Shown: one piece after another, positions 1 to 12,100 of the stretch
Layout of the letters: every line of letters starts with the position of its first letter
Position numbering within the stretch: the stretch's first letter is position 1
From: Spodoptera frugiperda
Taxonomy: Eukaryota > Arthropoda > Insecta > Lepidoptera > Noctuidae
Length of the DNA: 64,000 nt
NCBI RefSeq assembly: GCF_023101765.2
Contig: NC_064213.1
Coordinates: 3,906,001-3,970,000, forward strand
Direction: 5' to 3'
Translations under genes and position numbers: made by a program
The notes under the pieces: model-generated
Database searches by the model: none
What the model was told of the DNA's origin: nothing
The model's input: only the letters and a program-made list of their open reading frames with translations

Positions 1-519
1 TTTATTAGTACGAGTATCAAGTTTGGTCGAAATTGATTAAAACTTTTTGATTAATGCGTGTCGAACTGATTAGTCGGATTATGTTATCTATCAGATTGGT
101 TTGTATCGGTCAGATTAGTGATGTATTAGAAAGATGGGTTTTAATTAAAATGTATTAAAAAGTGGTGGTTATAGTGAAGAAGATTGATGGATTTGGAGAA
201 ATTTTTGGGATATTAAAATAGTTTGGATAAAATTCTAAAGAATTTCTAGAAAAGGCAGTTCTGTTTAGAAAAGACATGCAATGGTTTTTTTTTATAGGAT
301 AGGAGGCAAAGGAGCATCCCCATCACCTGACGATAAGCGATCCTAACTCCCAGAAAGCCGGTAATGCACTTGACGCCTCTGGTGTTTCAAGTGTCCATGG
401 GCGGCAGAGCGATTGCTTATCAGGTAATACGTCTGCTCGATTACCGGCAAGTCCCATAAAAAAAAATAAAAAAAAAATCTATTTACTTTTTACGCGAAAT
501 TTCTAGATCGTAAATAATT
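1..519. repeat. 519-bp direct duplication, first copy
   Basis: The sequence starting TTTATTAGTACGAGTATCAA at 1 restarts at 520. About 330 bp match closely. The 3' third (about 300-465) contains a dispersed repeat in which the strand flips after GACGATAAGCGAT: the first part reads as reverse orientation and the next part (GCCGGTAATGCACTTGACGC to CTCGATTACCGGC) as forward. Confidence 0.75.
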
Positions 520-905
520 TTTATTAGTACGAGTATCAAGTTTGGTCGAAATTGATTAAAACTTTTTGATTAATGCGTGTCGAACTGATTAGTCGGATTA
601 TGTTATCTATCAGATTGGTTTGTATCGGTCAGATTAGTGATCGATATATTAGAAAGATGGGTTTTAATTAAAATGTACTAAAAACTGGTGGGGATAGTGA
701 AGAAGATTGATGGATTTGGAGAAATTTTGGGATATTAAAATAGTTTGGATAAAATTCTAAAGAATTCTAGAAAAGACATGCAATGGTTTTTTTTTATAGG
801 ATAGGAGGCAAAGGAGCATCCCCATCACCTGACGATAAGCGATTAACGCTGCCCATAGACGCCCGCAACACCAGAGGAGTATCATGTGCGTTGCCGGCCT
901 TTTGA
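520..905. repeat. 519-bp direct duplication, second copy
   Basis: Matches positions 1-345 with few changes, up to GACGATAAGCGAT. Beyond that it continues as an uninterrupted reverse-orientation copy of the dispersed repeat (ends TGCGTTGCCGGCCTTTTG), unlike the first copy. Confidence 0.75.
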
Positions 906-2265
906 AAATTATCTATATTAACTTTAACTCACAATTATGCCCTATATATTTGAGGTAAAAAGTATCTAGGTAAAAAATTTAATATAATTTACAACAGTAA
1001 TAATACCTAATAAAAAAATGTATAAATCACAATAGCTATCTCTATGACCAACAAAACAATTATTTAACCAAACACTTAATAAATAGAAACTTTTAACCAT
1101 CAAATATGAAATATAAACATTACCAAACCCCGAAAGCACCTCAAAATCCGTTCATTCAAACATTTTTATAACCGATATCACCCTCAAAATTAATCAGGTG
1201 TACTTAACGGTTGAAATTCCGAAACAAAGATGGCTCCCAAATTTAAACTTAGAACACAATAGCCCGTGGCTTTGTTTTAAATCCTTCCGCTGTAGGCCAG
1301 TAAGATAATACGGCAGATGGGATCTTATTTCTCGTTTCCCGATCAATTTGTGCTTGAGAAATGGGTGTAATAAATTTAGAAATGATAAGAGTGTGATTCA
1401 AAAGTGCTTTTGTTTTTTTTGATGTGTGTGTATTATACTTAAGTGTATGTAGAATATGAAGACGATTAAAGATCTCAATTAAAATTTGGGCTTCAATTAA
1501 AATAAGGGCCCTTAACAAATTTTAATTGAAACCTATTAGGCTCAAGCCTAATTTGGTCTTAATTAGATTCCTACCGGTCAGATGTTGAAGCAGCGGGTTT
1601 AGGTGCTTTCTAGATAAAAATAACAAACTTCTTAATAGTCCTCAACTTCAAGTCTTAAAGCTAAAAACTAAAATATTAAACAACAATCAAGAAAAATGTA
1701 CCAAACTTTTAATTATTATTTTAATCAAACTATTATACGAAGTGCAATTAGACTAGGCACTAATGATTACAACTTTGTTAAAACATCTACATATACATAT
1801 TAAGACTTTCTCCCCAAATTTTACCAAACAAAACTGAACAGATACATAAGTGAAACCAAGGATAAAAGTGAGTAAATATATGTGTATATACTTAGATACA
1901 ATAAAACTTTCCTAGCTAGTTTCAACGAAAGTTTTTCCCAAACAATGAGTCGGCTTGTTGTCGTTGTCGCCCGAATTGTTCGTTATGAATTTACTTCGCC
2001 GACTCACTTGGAAGTTTTCTCATATTCCACCGCGACTCAGTCTAGAAGAAAGTCCTCGGTACTTGTTACAGAAGGTAATGAACTGAATTAAATATATTCT
2101 ACACGTCTGGAAGAAATTGTGACGAAATGTTCACGTTTGGGAGATCAAGACCATTTTGTTATAATGAGACGCAAGTTTACTTACATATATTATGTCTACA
2201 TCGATCATATTTTTTATCAATGTTTCTAAAAGAATATAATTATTAACAACATAACATATATTGAA
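906..2265. other. AT-rich intergenic, no gene seen
   Basis: Simple AT-rich sequence. Open frames of 60-90 codons are present but show no domain, no signal peptide and no repeat match. Confidence 0.5.
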
Positions 2266-2400
2266 GAATGACGTACGTATCATCACGTCTTTATCCCCAA
2301 AGGGGTAGGTCGAGGTGCATATATGCCACTGTTACCGTTTTATAAGACCCATGTAATAGGAGATGACCCTATTAAAGATTCATTGAAGATTTACTTGTAT
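2266..2400 (+). mobile_element. 'CCCCAAAGGGGTAGG' dispersed repeat
   Basis: Contains CACGTCTTTATCCCCAAAGG and TAAGACCCATGTAATAGG. Shared with 5038-5300, 15603-15650 and the split copy at 41157-41299 plus 42298-42385. Confidence 0.6.
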
Positions 2401-3129
2401 AAAATTTGAAAGCAAAAGCTTTCAATCATCTTCTTTTGATTATGATGCGATATTTATCTATAGGAGATACTATAACGTATCTATCTTAATATATAACAGG
2501 TATCAGACGTTACTATCGTAATCAACATAATTCACAGACTAGTACCTATCTAATTACCTACAGAGCAGAAATTAAAACAACACAATATACATAACAAACA
2601 ATACACAAACACCCACTCAACCCATCTCTATCGGAACACGATACATAATCACCGATACTCAAGAAAGAAATACTCTGCGCATCCGATAAACATTAATCTA
2701 AGAAAACAATGAACAAAACAAAAGATCGTTGAGTAAAGACAGGGGGCAATCAAAGGGCAATCGGGCGTAACTGCGGAGTGCCGACAAATGGGCCAATAAG
2801 GCCAATATGTGGTCGGCCAGTACTGCCAATACCTCAATTGTCTTACCAACTGAACTGTTGATATTGCTATTTTAGTTTGTTAAACAAAGAGATTATTTGG
2901 AAGATAGTGTCTGGGAAATTAGGATGGGTTTTTGTTTCGTATTTAGAAAGAAATTAGGTTTTGTAATGAAGTGGAATTAGGGACGCTTATAGAATGGATT
3001 GGTCCTTCAAAAATATCTATTGTAGTCTTCCTTCCTCCATTGACTTATGGGGCGATCAATGTATTAAATATTTAATTTATCACTTTATCATAATTGCTGT
3101 GTTAACAAAGTTCCACTGTATTTTAATTT

Positions 3130-3305
3130 AAATGGCCACTGCTAACCAAAGACCTCTTCTCACGCGGAGCCTTCTCCGTGCAATCATCATCATCATCAGC
3201 CGAGAGACGTCCACTGCTGAACAAAGGCCTCCCCCTTAGTCCTCTACGTAGAACGACAAGCCACCACCTGCATCCACTGGCTCCCCGCCACACTGACGAT
3301 GTCTC
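3130..3305 (+). mobile_element. RTE-like LINE 3' tail fragments
   Basis: Two related tails follow each other: GGCCACTGCTAACCAAAGAC at 3132, then CATCATCATCATCAGCCGAG with GTCCACTGCTGAACAAAGGC at 3185. A (CATCAT)n motif beside GTCCACTGCTG is the usual end of lepidopteran RTE-type LINEs. An inverse copy of the second tail is near 9205-9260. Confidence 0.5.
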
Positions 3306-4366
3306 CGTGCAGTAATGATAATTAATGCAAGGGCATTAATTACCACAGTTGCTTAAGGCGGATTGGCAATCATTAGTGTAAACAATAAGATTTACATAGT
3401 ACTAAGCATTCATCCGCTTCAATATCCAAAAATTTACAAGCCTGTTGACAAAGGTGGCAGGATTACCAGCGGATCCAATGCAATTATAGACCAAATTGTT
3501 TTGTTCAGCATTCCCTAAGAAAGTGGAAAGGAAGAAGTAGATAATGGGGTATTACTCAAAGTCGTATTTCTCTCATCCACCGACGATTAAAGGATTATTG
3601 TATCATTCGCGTTAAGCCGCTTGGAATACGGATACTGACGAACCAAAATTAATGTTTTGTTTTGAAGAGGAGGGAAGACATTTTTGTTGAATGTAACGTC
3701 TCAATTTTATTTTGATGGGGGAATAAAATTTGTTATTTTATTTTGTAAATGTTTGTGGAGTAAACTGAGAAATGTTTTGTGTTGAAGTTGAAATATTTGT
3801 GTAGGACGATTTTGGTCCTTTGATACGAGACTCTGATGGTCCTAAATGTTCTAATGTAAATGGTTTATAATAAGTGCGAACTAAATAATATTGAATCCTA
3901 CTAATTATTATTTTCTTACAGACAAATACATAGCTACACAACATGCAGGCATAGCATAAGTGTATTATGAATTTCATTACTCAAAATGTTACATTAAGAA
4001 AAAGACTTGCTTTCACAAAGCTTTTTACGAAATTTTGTCTTTATGGAATTCACAAAACAAATGCAAAGCTAACAATGAAAGCCAATATTTCCCATCAAAC
4101 AAAAAAGCAAAATGAATTAAGAACCTCTTCCGCTAAACAAATGGTTAAAAGGTTATATGAAAGAGAGGTACACCTATACATTGAGTAAATCTATGTGAAA
4201 CATTTCATATGCTATACAGGAAAGATATAGATACAAAAATCATGCCATTTTAAAACAGGATTAGGTACTAAATATGGGGGAGGTTTTTGTTTCATCAGTA
4301 GATGTCTTCTAACTGATGATGATGATAATTAATTATACAACGTCAATATGCGAGTTAGATACCTTT

Positions 4367-4618
4367 AAGTGTGGCAGAGCCAAGCTCCGGTTTGACCGGA
4401 GTGATACGACGGCCTTGCGTTGTGTGAGTGAGGTTACCTGAGGCCCAATTACCCTCCCACTCAATCTTCCCAATTCCCAATTCCCCAACAATCCTTAAAT
4501 TATTAACCCCAAAAGGCCGGCAACGCACCTCCGGTGTTTCGTATGTCCATAGGCGGCGGCAATTGCTTACCATCAGATGATCCGTACGCTCGTTTATCGA
4601 CTCATACCATAAAAAAAG
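4367..4618 (+). mobile_element. 'GGCCGGCAACGCAC' dispersed repeat, near full length
   Basis: Starts AAGTGTGGCAGAGCCAAG and ends TATCGACTCATACCATAAA. Its core has AAAGGCCGGCAACGCACCTC and TTGCTTACCATCAGATGATC. The same family occurs at 17151-17266, 24511-24631, 43809-44098, 48022-48110, 49247-49508, 51512-51670 and 54545-54702. No internal pol III boxes were recognised. Confidence 0.65.
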
Positions 4619-5037
4619 ATACCGAGTCGCAAGAGTAACAATGGCTGTCTCGGTTACAAAGGTTATTATTATAATACAATTATATGAAGTCTTTAATAAG
4701 TGCATTGTAATAAAATATTATTTATTGTATAGCATGGAAATTTTACGATTGTTCCTAACAATGTAATAAGCAAAAGCTTATCCATATAACCCTTTACATA
4801 ATATTCCTTCGAAAAATAGGTAATAGATGTAATATTTTGTTTAGAATATTATAACTAAATACGAGCAGTGAATATTTTCCTTCCGAAATGTTGAAGACCT
4901 AAAACAACATTGTTGCGATCGTTTTACCAAATTAAAATGGCCGCCATACCACAAAATGAAATGATGTATTACAAAGTAACTTTGCTAAGTTAACTGTAGA
5001 GAAAATATTGTATGTAAACTACATAATAATATATGCA

Positions 5038-5300
5038 ACGTCACGTCTTTTATCCCCAAAAAGGTAGGGAAGAAGGTACTTAGAGGTGCACCTGCACATT
5101 ACGTTAATACCACTGTACGATGTACACCCACTTTTCATTTGTGTTATAAGTCCCAGATCTCGCTATTTAGATTTCGCTGCTATTACTGAGAAATTATCGA
5201 AAATCCGAAAAAACCCAATAATGCTTTACCTGACCAGGGAACCCTTGTTAGGCACTCCACCGTCGAGGCATCGAGTAATATACGATAGATTCCTAGAATT
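5038..5300 (+). mobile_element. 'CCCCAAAGGGGTAGG' dispersed repeat, longer copy
   Basis: Reads GTCACGTCTTTTATCCCC, GTACACCCACTTTTCATTTG and TGTTATAAGTCCCAGATCTC, then continues as CTATTACTGAGAAATTATCG with ACCAGGGAACCCTTG. The open frame running through it is a repeat shadow. Confidence 0.6.
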
Positions 5301-5680
5301 CCTATGTTTGATATACTGTATATTTCACAGAAGATTTAAAAGGTACCAAAACACCTATAGATGCAAGTACTTTTTTGATATAAAACCATCTTAGATGTTT
5401 AACTTTGACTTTTTAAATCTGTCTAAAGAAATCTATCAAGGAAAACCGGTTAAAATATTGAATTACCAAAAGACCACAAACGTCCATTAATTAAACAATC
5501 AACCCCTACCATAATTACACAAACGAATCTCAAATCTGTTACCGTCATCAAATCATCGAATCCGGACACCGAGGTTTGGCAAAACGTAATATTTCCTAAC
5601 CTGTTAATGAAATTCCGATCGGACGGACGTTGCGTCTCGTCACCTCAGATAATCGGGTCATTCCGACCTGCCAATTACAG

Positions 5681-5823
5681 AGGCGGTGACGTGTTTCGCA
5701 GACGTGTCTGCTGGGAATAATTTTGCTATCCGTATACTGATTGCTACGCTACTGTTACTTCTGATTGCGTTTGTAGAGATTGGGAACGTTAGTGGCAAAA
5801 AGCAACGTGTGAATAAGTTTATG
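5681..5823 (+). CDS. Candidate coding exon with a signal-peptide-like stretch
   Basis: A frame opened by an AG acceptor (CCAATTACAG) and closed by a good donor (ATG|GTACGT) encodes a strongly hydrophobic core, ILIATLLLLLIAFVEIGNVS, followed by a basic GKKQRVNKFM. It resembles a secretion signal or one membrane helix. The flanking 250 bp are less AT-rich than surroundings and match no repeat here. There is no ATG at the head of the frame, so an upstream exon would be required, and I cannot find one. Could be chance. Confidence 0.18.
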
Positions 5824-7201
5824 GTACGTCAAAGTTGGAGTAGGATCTATAAAATCATTGAATGTTATAAAATTAATATGTAGGTATATAAAATTACAAA
5901 ATGGCTTCGTAAATTATATACTTGTAAGTGAATCAATATTTCTATCATTTTGGTAAAATTTGTATAATATATCTGTTGATTCACCTTTAAACAAATAAAT
6001 AAATATCGTAATTAGAGAACACATAACAGACTTAAAATAATTACAGGTTTAATTAATGTTAAACTGTACTACTTGTGATTTTCTTTTTTGTAAATATCAG
6101 CCTTTATTTTGACTTAGATATCTAAGCCGTTTCGATAATTTATACCTACACTGAAAAAATAATAACGACATCAGTGTAGTAGTTACGAAACCTTTACAAA
6201 AAAAAAAAGATTGAGCGCTGTAGAACTTCAAAACTACAGCACTCCAAAAGCCGCAGACAACAAAAACAGCGGTTATTATTTTATGCAATAATTTAAAAGC
6301 AAAACCTGGACTGAAATCTACTGTATTATCTAACTTGGAATAGGAAACGCGAGACAACTTGTTGTACAGATAACGAACTGGACTCCTCGTTTGTTACTGC
6401 GTTTGTATTCAGGGCTTTCAAATGGACCTTTAGACTTTAGATTGAACAAAATATCTGTACAGCAATTTTCCATTACTGAATAATAAAGATAAAACATTTA
6501 AAAAAGGTTTTTTGTGTTTGGTCCTTTTAGACGGTAAGAGTATTCTTTCATATTTTATGTATATTTATTTATTTCAACTGACGCTGATTATAATCTAACT
6601 GTTTGTAAACCATAGGTCTTTTGGTACGACTATTTTATAGGTTTAAATACTTCTATTTAGAAATTATACAAACCACTCTTCCCTTTAGCTGTCGGGTAAA
6701 AAGTAATGTGGAAATTATTTTTAGGATTATCTTCTACATACGTTATCTTAACTAGGATTTTACTAACTCTTTCATTCGTATATAAGGACAGCACTCGTAT
6801 AGAAAGACCAATACAAACGAAAATACTACAACAACCTTTTCTCTGCTACTTAAATACTAAACACAAACTTAAACACACCCTTGTACCCAAGGACCACGAA
6901 CTAAATGAGGTAATCCAGGTGAAGTAGTTCCAACCCTGTGTCCACTGCAACAGTTACCGACTTTGTTTATTAAACCGACGACGAGTTTGTTCAACTTTGA
7001 ATTAGATACTGGACAGCGATGCATGAATGTATATAATACGAGTTGTAACTACGTGTAAATGTGCTTATGAGATATTGTTTGTGTATGAGTTGGTTTTGAA
7101 TATGTTTTTTTGTTATGGTTGTAATTGCATCTGTAAAAGATCCAGTTGTGCGCGTCGCGTTCCGTGTGCACCTAAAAGAACAATCAGTCCATAACAGATG
7201 T
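5824..7201. other. Intergenic, no gene seen
   Basis: AT-rich single-copy sequence with short open frames of no recognisable content. Confidence 0.45.
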
Positions 7202-7400
7202 GGCTTATGATTAACCCGGAGCTTCTGACTACCTAGCGGGTTGCCGGGGCTCCAGCTCGAAGAGTAGAAGTACCTAGTAACGGAGTGGTTTTTAGTCAGT
7301 AAGAGATGAGAGGAACAAGAAGTGTCAGAACACTGCCTCTCGTCTCACCTCCTCACTCCTTAAGCGGAAGAAATCATTAGGTAATTTTCCACCATCAAAA
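7202..7400 (-). mobile_element. 'AGTGTCAGACTCTTACTGAC' dispersed repeat
   Basis: The reverse complement gives GAGCTGGAGCCCCGGCAACC and ACTGACTAAAAACCACTCCG. Members occur at 15109-15160, 16784-16950, 28372-28520, 28872-29045, 35080-35205, 37203-37440, 52036-52190 and 58812-58945. The usual head is AAAGCTTTTTTTAAGGG and the usual end GGTAGTCCGCAGCTC. Confidence 0.65.
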
Positions 7401-8748
7401 ATGGGGTCCAGTTACGATCGGCAGGTTGCAGACTAAGCAGTTGTAATTTGAAAGAAACAGTAAATTTTCCGTACAAAACGAACATTTTTAATGAAAAACA
7501 GCAATTATTTACTTACAACTTCTTTAAACTGTTATCAGTTTAACACAGAATGTTATATTTTATTAAAATAAAATTATTATTTAGACCAGTTCACTTGTAA
7601 ATGTAAACGAGATTACGTTTCAAACTCTACGAAACTATTAAACGAACAATCAAGTTAGAAAATAGTTTCTGCGTACAGTCAGGGCCAGAAGCATTTAGTT
7701 CACTGTAATATTTCTGATATTTTTGAAAAGTACATTGCTTTTATCTTTATGAAATAAAACTTCTAACACACCAGTTATATTCTATTCAAAACTTACCACA
7801 CACAAACTACAAAAGATTGAAATTTTGTTGTCACCACTTTATCATTAGAAGTCAATTTATGATAAAAAATAAGTAAATGATTGTTTTAAAAACCTGATAT
7901 TAACTCTTAAATTTTCATTAATTTTTGTACCTTACTCGTTGATTACATTTTTAAAAATTGAATTAGAAAAATAACATTTAAAAATATAAAAAGCAGTAGC
8001 CCACCAGTAACGGGATAAATTACACCACAGTCATTACTGAATAATTGAATTTGAAAAGTAAAAAAAAACATTAAAAAAAATTCGTCCCATTTTCATCACT
8101 ACTGTACAAAGAATGAGAACACGCTAAACTTAAATTACACTTTGTTTTCTATAAAACTTCCGTGTTTTCTCATAAAATTATTATTTATAATGCTATTACA
8201 AGAGTTTATATGTTTACCTTCACTCTTGCCTCGTCGTGTTACCTCAGTTTTTTGGTCAAGAGGAAAGATTTTAATCGTCTTGTAATTATTTCCGAAACCC
8301 TACAGATGTAGGGAACCGTTATAATTGTAAGCTAATTAACGTTATTTTGGGGATTTAATTTTTGGTAATCTTCGTTTTCGTTTCGTTTTTCCTTGTAAAT
8401 CCTTTTAAGTGCTTAGTAATCAAAGTGACGGAGTGTATTTCTCTTATTATTATAATGGAGTACACGTTACACGATCCTATATTAATTAATACTATTTGAG
8501 TCAATTTAATTCAATCCTTTATCGCATTCCATAAAGTTACTAAATTCATATTAAATTTTCGGTGATAAATGATATAGAATATGTATGAACCCAATAGGAC
8601 ATTGATGATAATAAAAGAAGTTCAATATCTCTGTGGGGCATCATCATTGTCAATCAAAAGTAACCAGAAGATCCATCCATTGCTGGACTTAGGACACCGA
8701 ACGACAGTTGGCCACATGCGAGGACATAACAATAGATTATTAGACGAC
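7401..8748. other. Intergenic, no gene seen
   Basis: AT-rich. Near 8650-8720 there is a degenerate piece (CATTGCTGGACTTAGGAC) resembling a LINE tail. Otherwise nothing recognised. Confidence 0.45.
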
Positions 8749-9149
8749 GCTAAAACCAGAGTGATCTAAGTGACATTTTTACCAAAAATGAGTTTGTTAC
8801 CCAAGGAGGTAGAAAAAACATAATTCTTTCAGACCACACCGATCTAAGTGCCTCCCAGTACTTTATTTTCGAGGGATCACATTTTCTCACTATAGAATTT
8901 GTTCAGTTTACAAAGTAGAAGCATGCCAAATAAATAAAGACATAATAAAAAAAAAAACAAAATTAAAATATTTAAATAATTAACATATTGATAAAACCTA
9001 TTCGTTTTTTATTTAAAACTCATTAGAAGTATATTAAAGTGAAAAAATTTAATATACAGCTCATACGTTTCCAATCAATAAGGCTTAACGCATTTCCTCA
9101 ATTTTCTCAGAAAGGATATTTTTGTGCCCTAGATCACTCTGGTTTTAGC
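8749..9149. mobile_element. 401-bp MITE-like element with 20-bp perfect TIRs
   Basis: Left end GCTAAAACCAGAGTGATCTA and right end its exact reverse complement, TAGATCACTCTGGTTTTAGC. Similarity continues imperfectly inward. No open frame inside. No clear target-site duplication. Confidence 0.6.
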
Positions 9150-12100
9150 ATAAAAGTCATTTAACAATTGCCTTTCGTATTGCTAACTTGGAGAACTAAG
9201 GAGGAAGCCTTTGTTTAACAATGGACGTTTTCCGGGATGAGTGAAAATGATGATGATTGCTGTCTTGTTGTATTGAAAAATCTCCAATACGTACTTTACT
9301 TGACTTTTCCCAATTGTCATACTTGCAGTATTACACTAACAAAGTAGAAAATAAAAAAGTTTATTTTAATTAGCTGGAAGCTGCTTGTACATCAAAAAGT
9401 TTCATAATTATAGTTTTCCCCGTGCAAAAAGACACCGTCCTCTCCTGCTCTCATTAAGAAAAAGGAATGTGCTAGGATCATCTAGCTTGTTAAGAGGAGA
9501 ATGGCATTCTTTTCTTTTTTATGAGATTATATTTACTTAAATTACCTTTAGTGAGGTGGCGGTCCTAAGTCTAGTACCTATGGTGATAGTCTTTACATCC
9601 TAGTCTAATAATATTAAAAAACAAAAGTTTTAACAAAACATATGATCAAGTAGGTATAAAAGTGACATCAAAATATTCTTACCAAATTCACACATACTTT
9701 GTTACTTCAGAAAATCGGGTCCGACTCCTGAATCATCCAAAGTTGACTTTACGACGTTATAATCTTCCAACTACTTAAACTGTTAACTTAATTTAAACTT
9801 TTAGAGCCAAGTTTGGTGTTAAAAATTATGACAGAGTAAAGCTTTAAAATTTTAAGACGTTTTAACAAGGTTTGCTGGGATTACTTACATAATTTTAGAT
9901 CTTCATCGTGTTTAAATTATGTTACTGCTATGTCTTTTTATTAGGGCATCGATGTAAAATATTATAGGGTTAACATCTTATTATTTATCTCGAGAACGAG
10001 ACTAAAATCCTTGAACGATCCAATTATTACCCACGTATAAATATTTTTAAATCTACATTTAATTAAGTACAGATTTTTTTAAGCCTTATTTATATTCAAA
10101 ACTGAACACGCGTGGACCTTCATATAATAATTTACTAGGTTATTATTACGTTAAAATTTGTTGCATACAGTTTTTAACCCTTATTTTTATTTAAAATTAT
10201 ACACGCGTAGACCTCCTATATACAATTTAATAACACAATGTTAAAATAAAATACTATTCTTAATTCCAAACATTCCTCAGTAATTTGAAGCCGTCATAAC
10301 AGCGTAAGGTCGTTCCAGTTCGTCCCGATGCGTCCCGTACAGTTGAAGCATTTACGCATCATTAAGTTCTTTCGGACCGCCCATAGGACCACTTTGTACA
10401 TAAGGACCAATCTATATAAATTCTATATTTTACCTTGTATGTGTAGTGACCTGAGACGAGGCCTTTCCGGGAACTAATTTATGAGGTCCGGAAGATGTAA
10501 CGTGAAATTTGGTGACCTCTGTTATCTTATGCTTTGGTTGACGCAAAGTATGTGGAAAGGCGATGTCTTCGGAAGGTTTTTTGTATTAGGCTTAGTGTCC
10601 TTATATAGTTTTGTTTGTTTCGTTTTTAATTATAATATTATTTATATTTTCGTTAGCATTAATAGTTTTACAAAATAGGTTTAAGGACTTAATTCATAGA
10701 ATTCAACTTAACGTAGAAGTTACATTTTAAAATTTTCTCCAACAGTTACTATACCTACTTTTTCTTTAAAAAATGCAACGCAAACAAAAACCAAGCGCAA
10801 ATTCCCATTCCTTTCCTTAATCGAAGATCAAAACCATTTCAAGCAGGATAAACCAAACGATTTACTTTTTTATACTTTAATTCGCGCATAAAAAAGCGGC
10901 GATAATTTATATGGCAACAAGCAACAAATGTTTGAATAACTCAAAGATTGCAACCGTTGCTTGTTAGCAAAAACGCTCAGCGAGCAAAGTTACACGGTTG
11001 ATTAAATTTTAATCAAAGTTTATTGGAGTGACGTCACTCGGCGAGGTTAGAGGTTCATGCATTAAACATATCGGTGCAACATTGTTTCTGGTAGGACCTC
11101 TACCATCTACTAATATTTAAAATTCTGGAACGAGGCCTTACTCTTGTTTTTCTGCACTGGTTCCTAAAATGAAAAAGGGTTTCGTATATAAGACTTGATT
11201 GAAGTTGCTGTTTAGCATCGTGTGATTATAAATCATGACGTTGATATGATTATAAGTTTCAAATGATATAGTTGCAAAACACAAAGGCAAGATAAGATTT
11301 TCGTGCGAAAGTCTAACTAATTCAAGCAATTATAATTGTATTAGAGGTTAAAGTACATCCATTTGTTCCTTTATTAATAAAATACCTAAAATCAAGCTTG
11401 AGGTCTACCAAAATTAATTCACAAAACGCAATTTGCTTTATCAATTAAACAAACCAAAATAATTAATTCTACACACTTTAATTTCTTAAGTTATTTCCAA
11501 ACTTCAGAATGGCTATCAAAAGGCATCAAATGTTGCCTTCTAAGCGGCGTAAGGCCATTAATTAATTTTTAATCAGAATCTATAGCCTTCGTGAACGAGA
11601 GATGGGGGGTGAAAGGGCAGGGGTGGGGGGGCGTGGTTAGATTGAGTTTGTTCCACGGAATTTTATGAAAGTTCATCCCGTCGGTAATGCTTTTATGCTC
11701 AGCATGGAAACCCTTGATCAAGCTCTTTATTGCTGCTTAAATATATTTAGCGTGGCGATTTCAAGTGGAATATTCACAGCTCAAGTTATTTGTGTTGGTA
11801 AGTAATTGTGGGGTGTTGGTGTATATTGAAGTCGAGTTGAAAGAAATATGCAGATCGCATACAAATTGAATTATGTTAGATGCAGTCTTTTGGTAACTTT
11901 AACTTTTATTTATTTCTTTATTAAAGGTTTACTAACAGCTTCTGTATAAAGAATATTAAGTACAGTAAATTTTTTTTAAGTAATTGACGATGCAGTGCAT
12001 ATTTCTATAGGATAAATGTAAATATGTACAGATACAATTTTTTTGTATGCAATTTTGTAGAACAAAATTTTACCAAAAATAAAAGAAGCTACATATCCCA

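Noticed and set aside
10481..10678. 65-codon frame with ATG
   Set aside because: No signal peptide, domain or splice support, and the second half becomes AT-driven low complexity.
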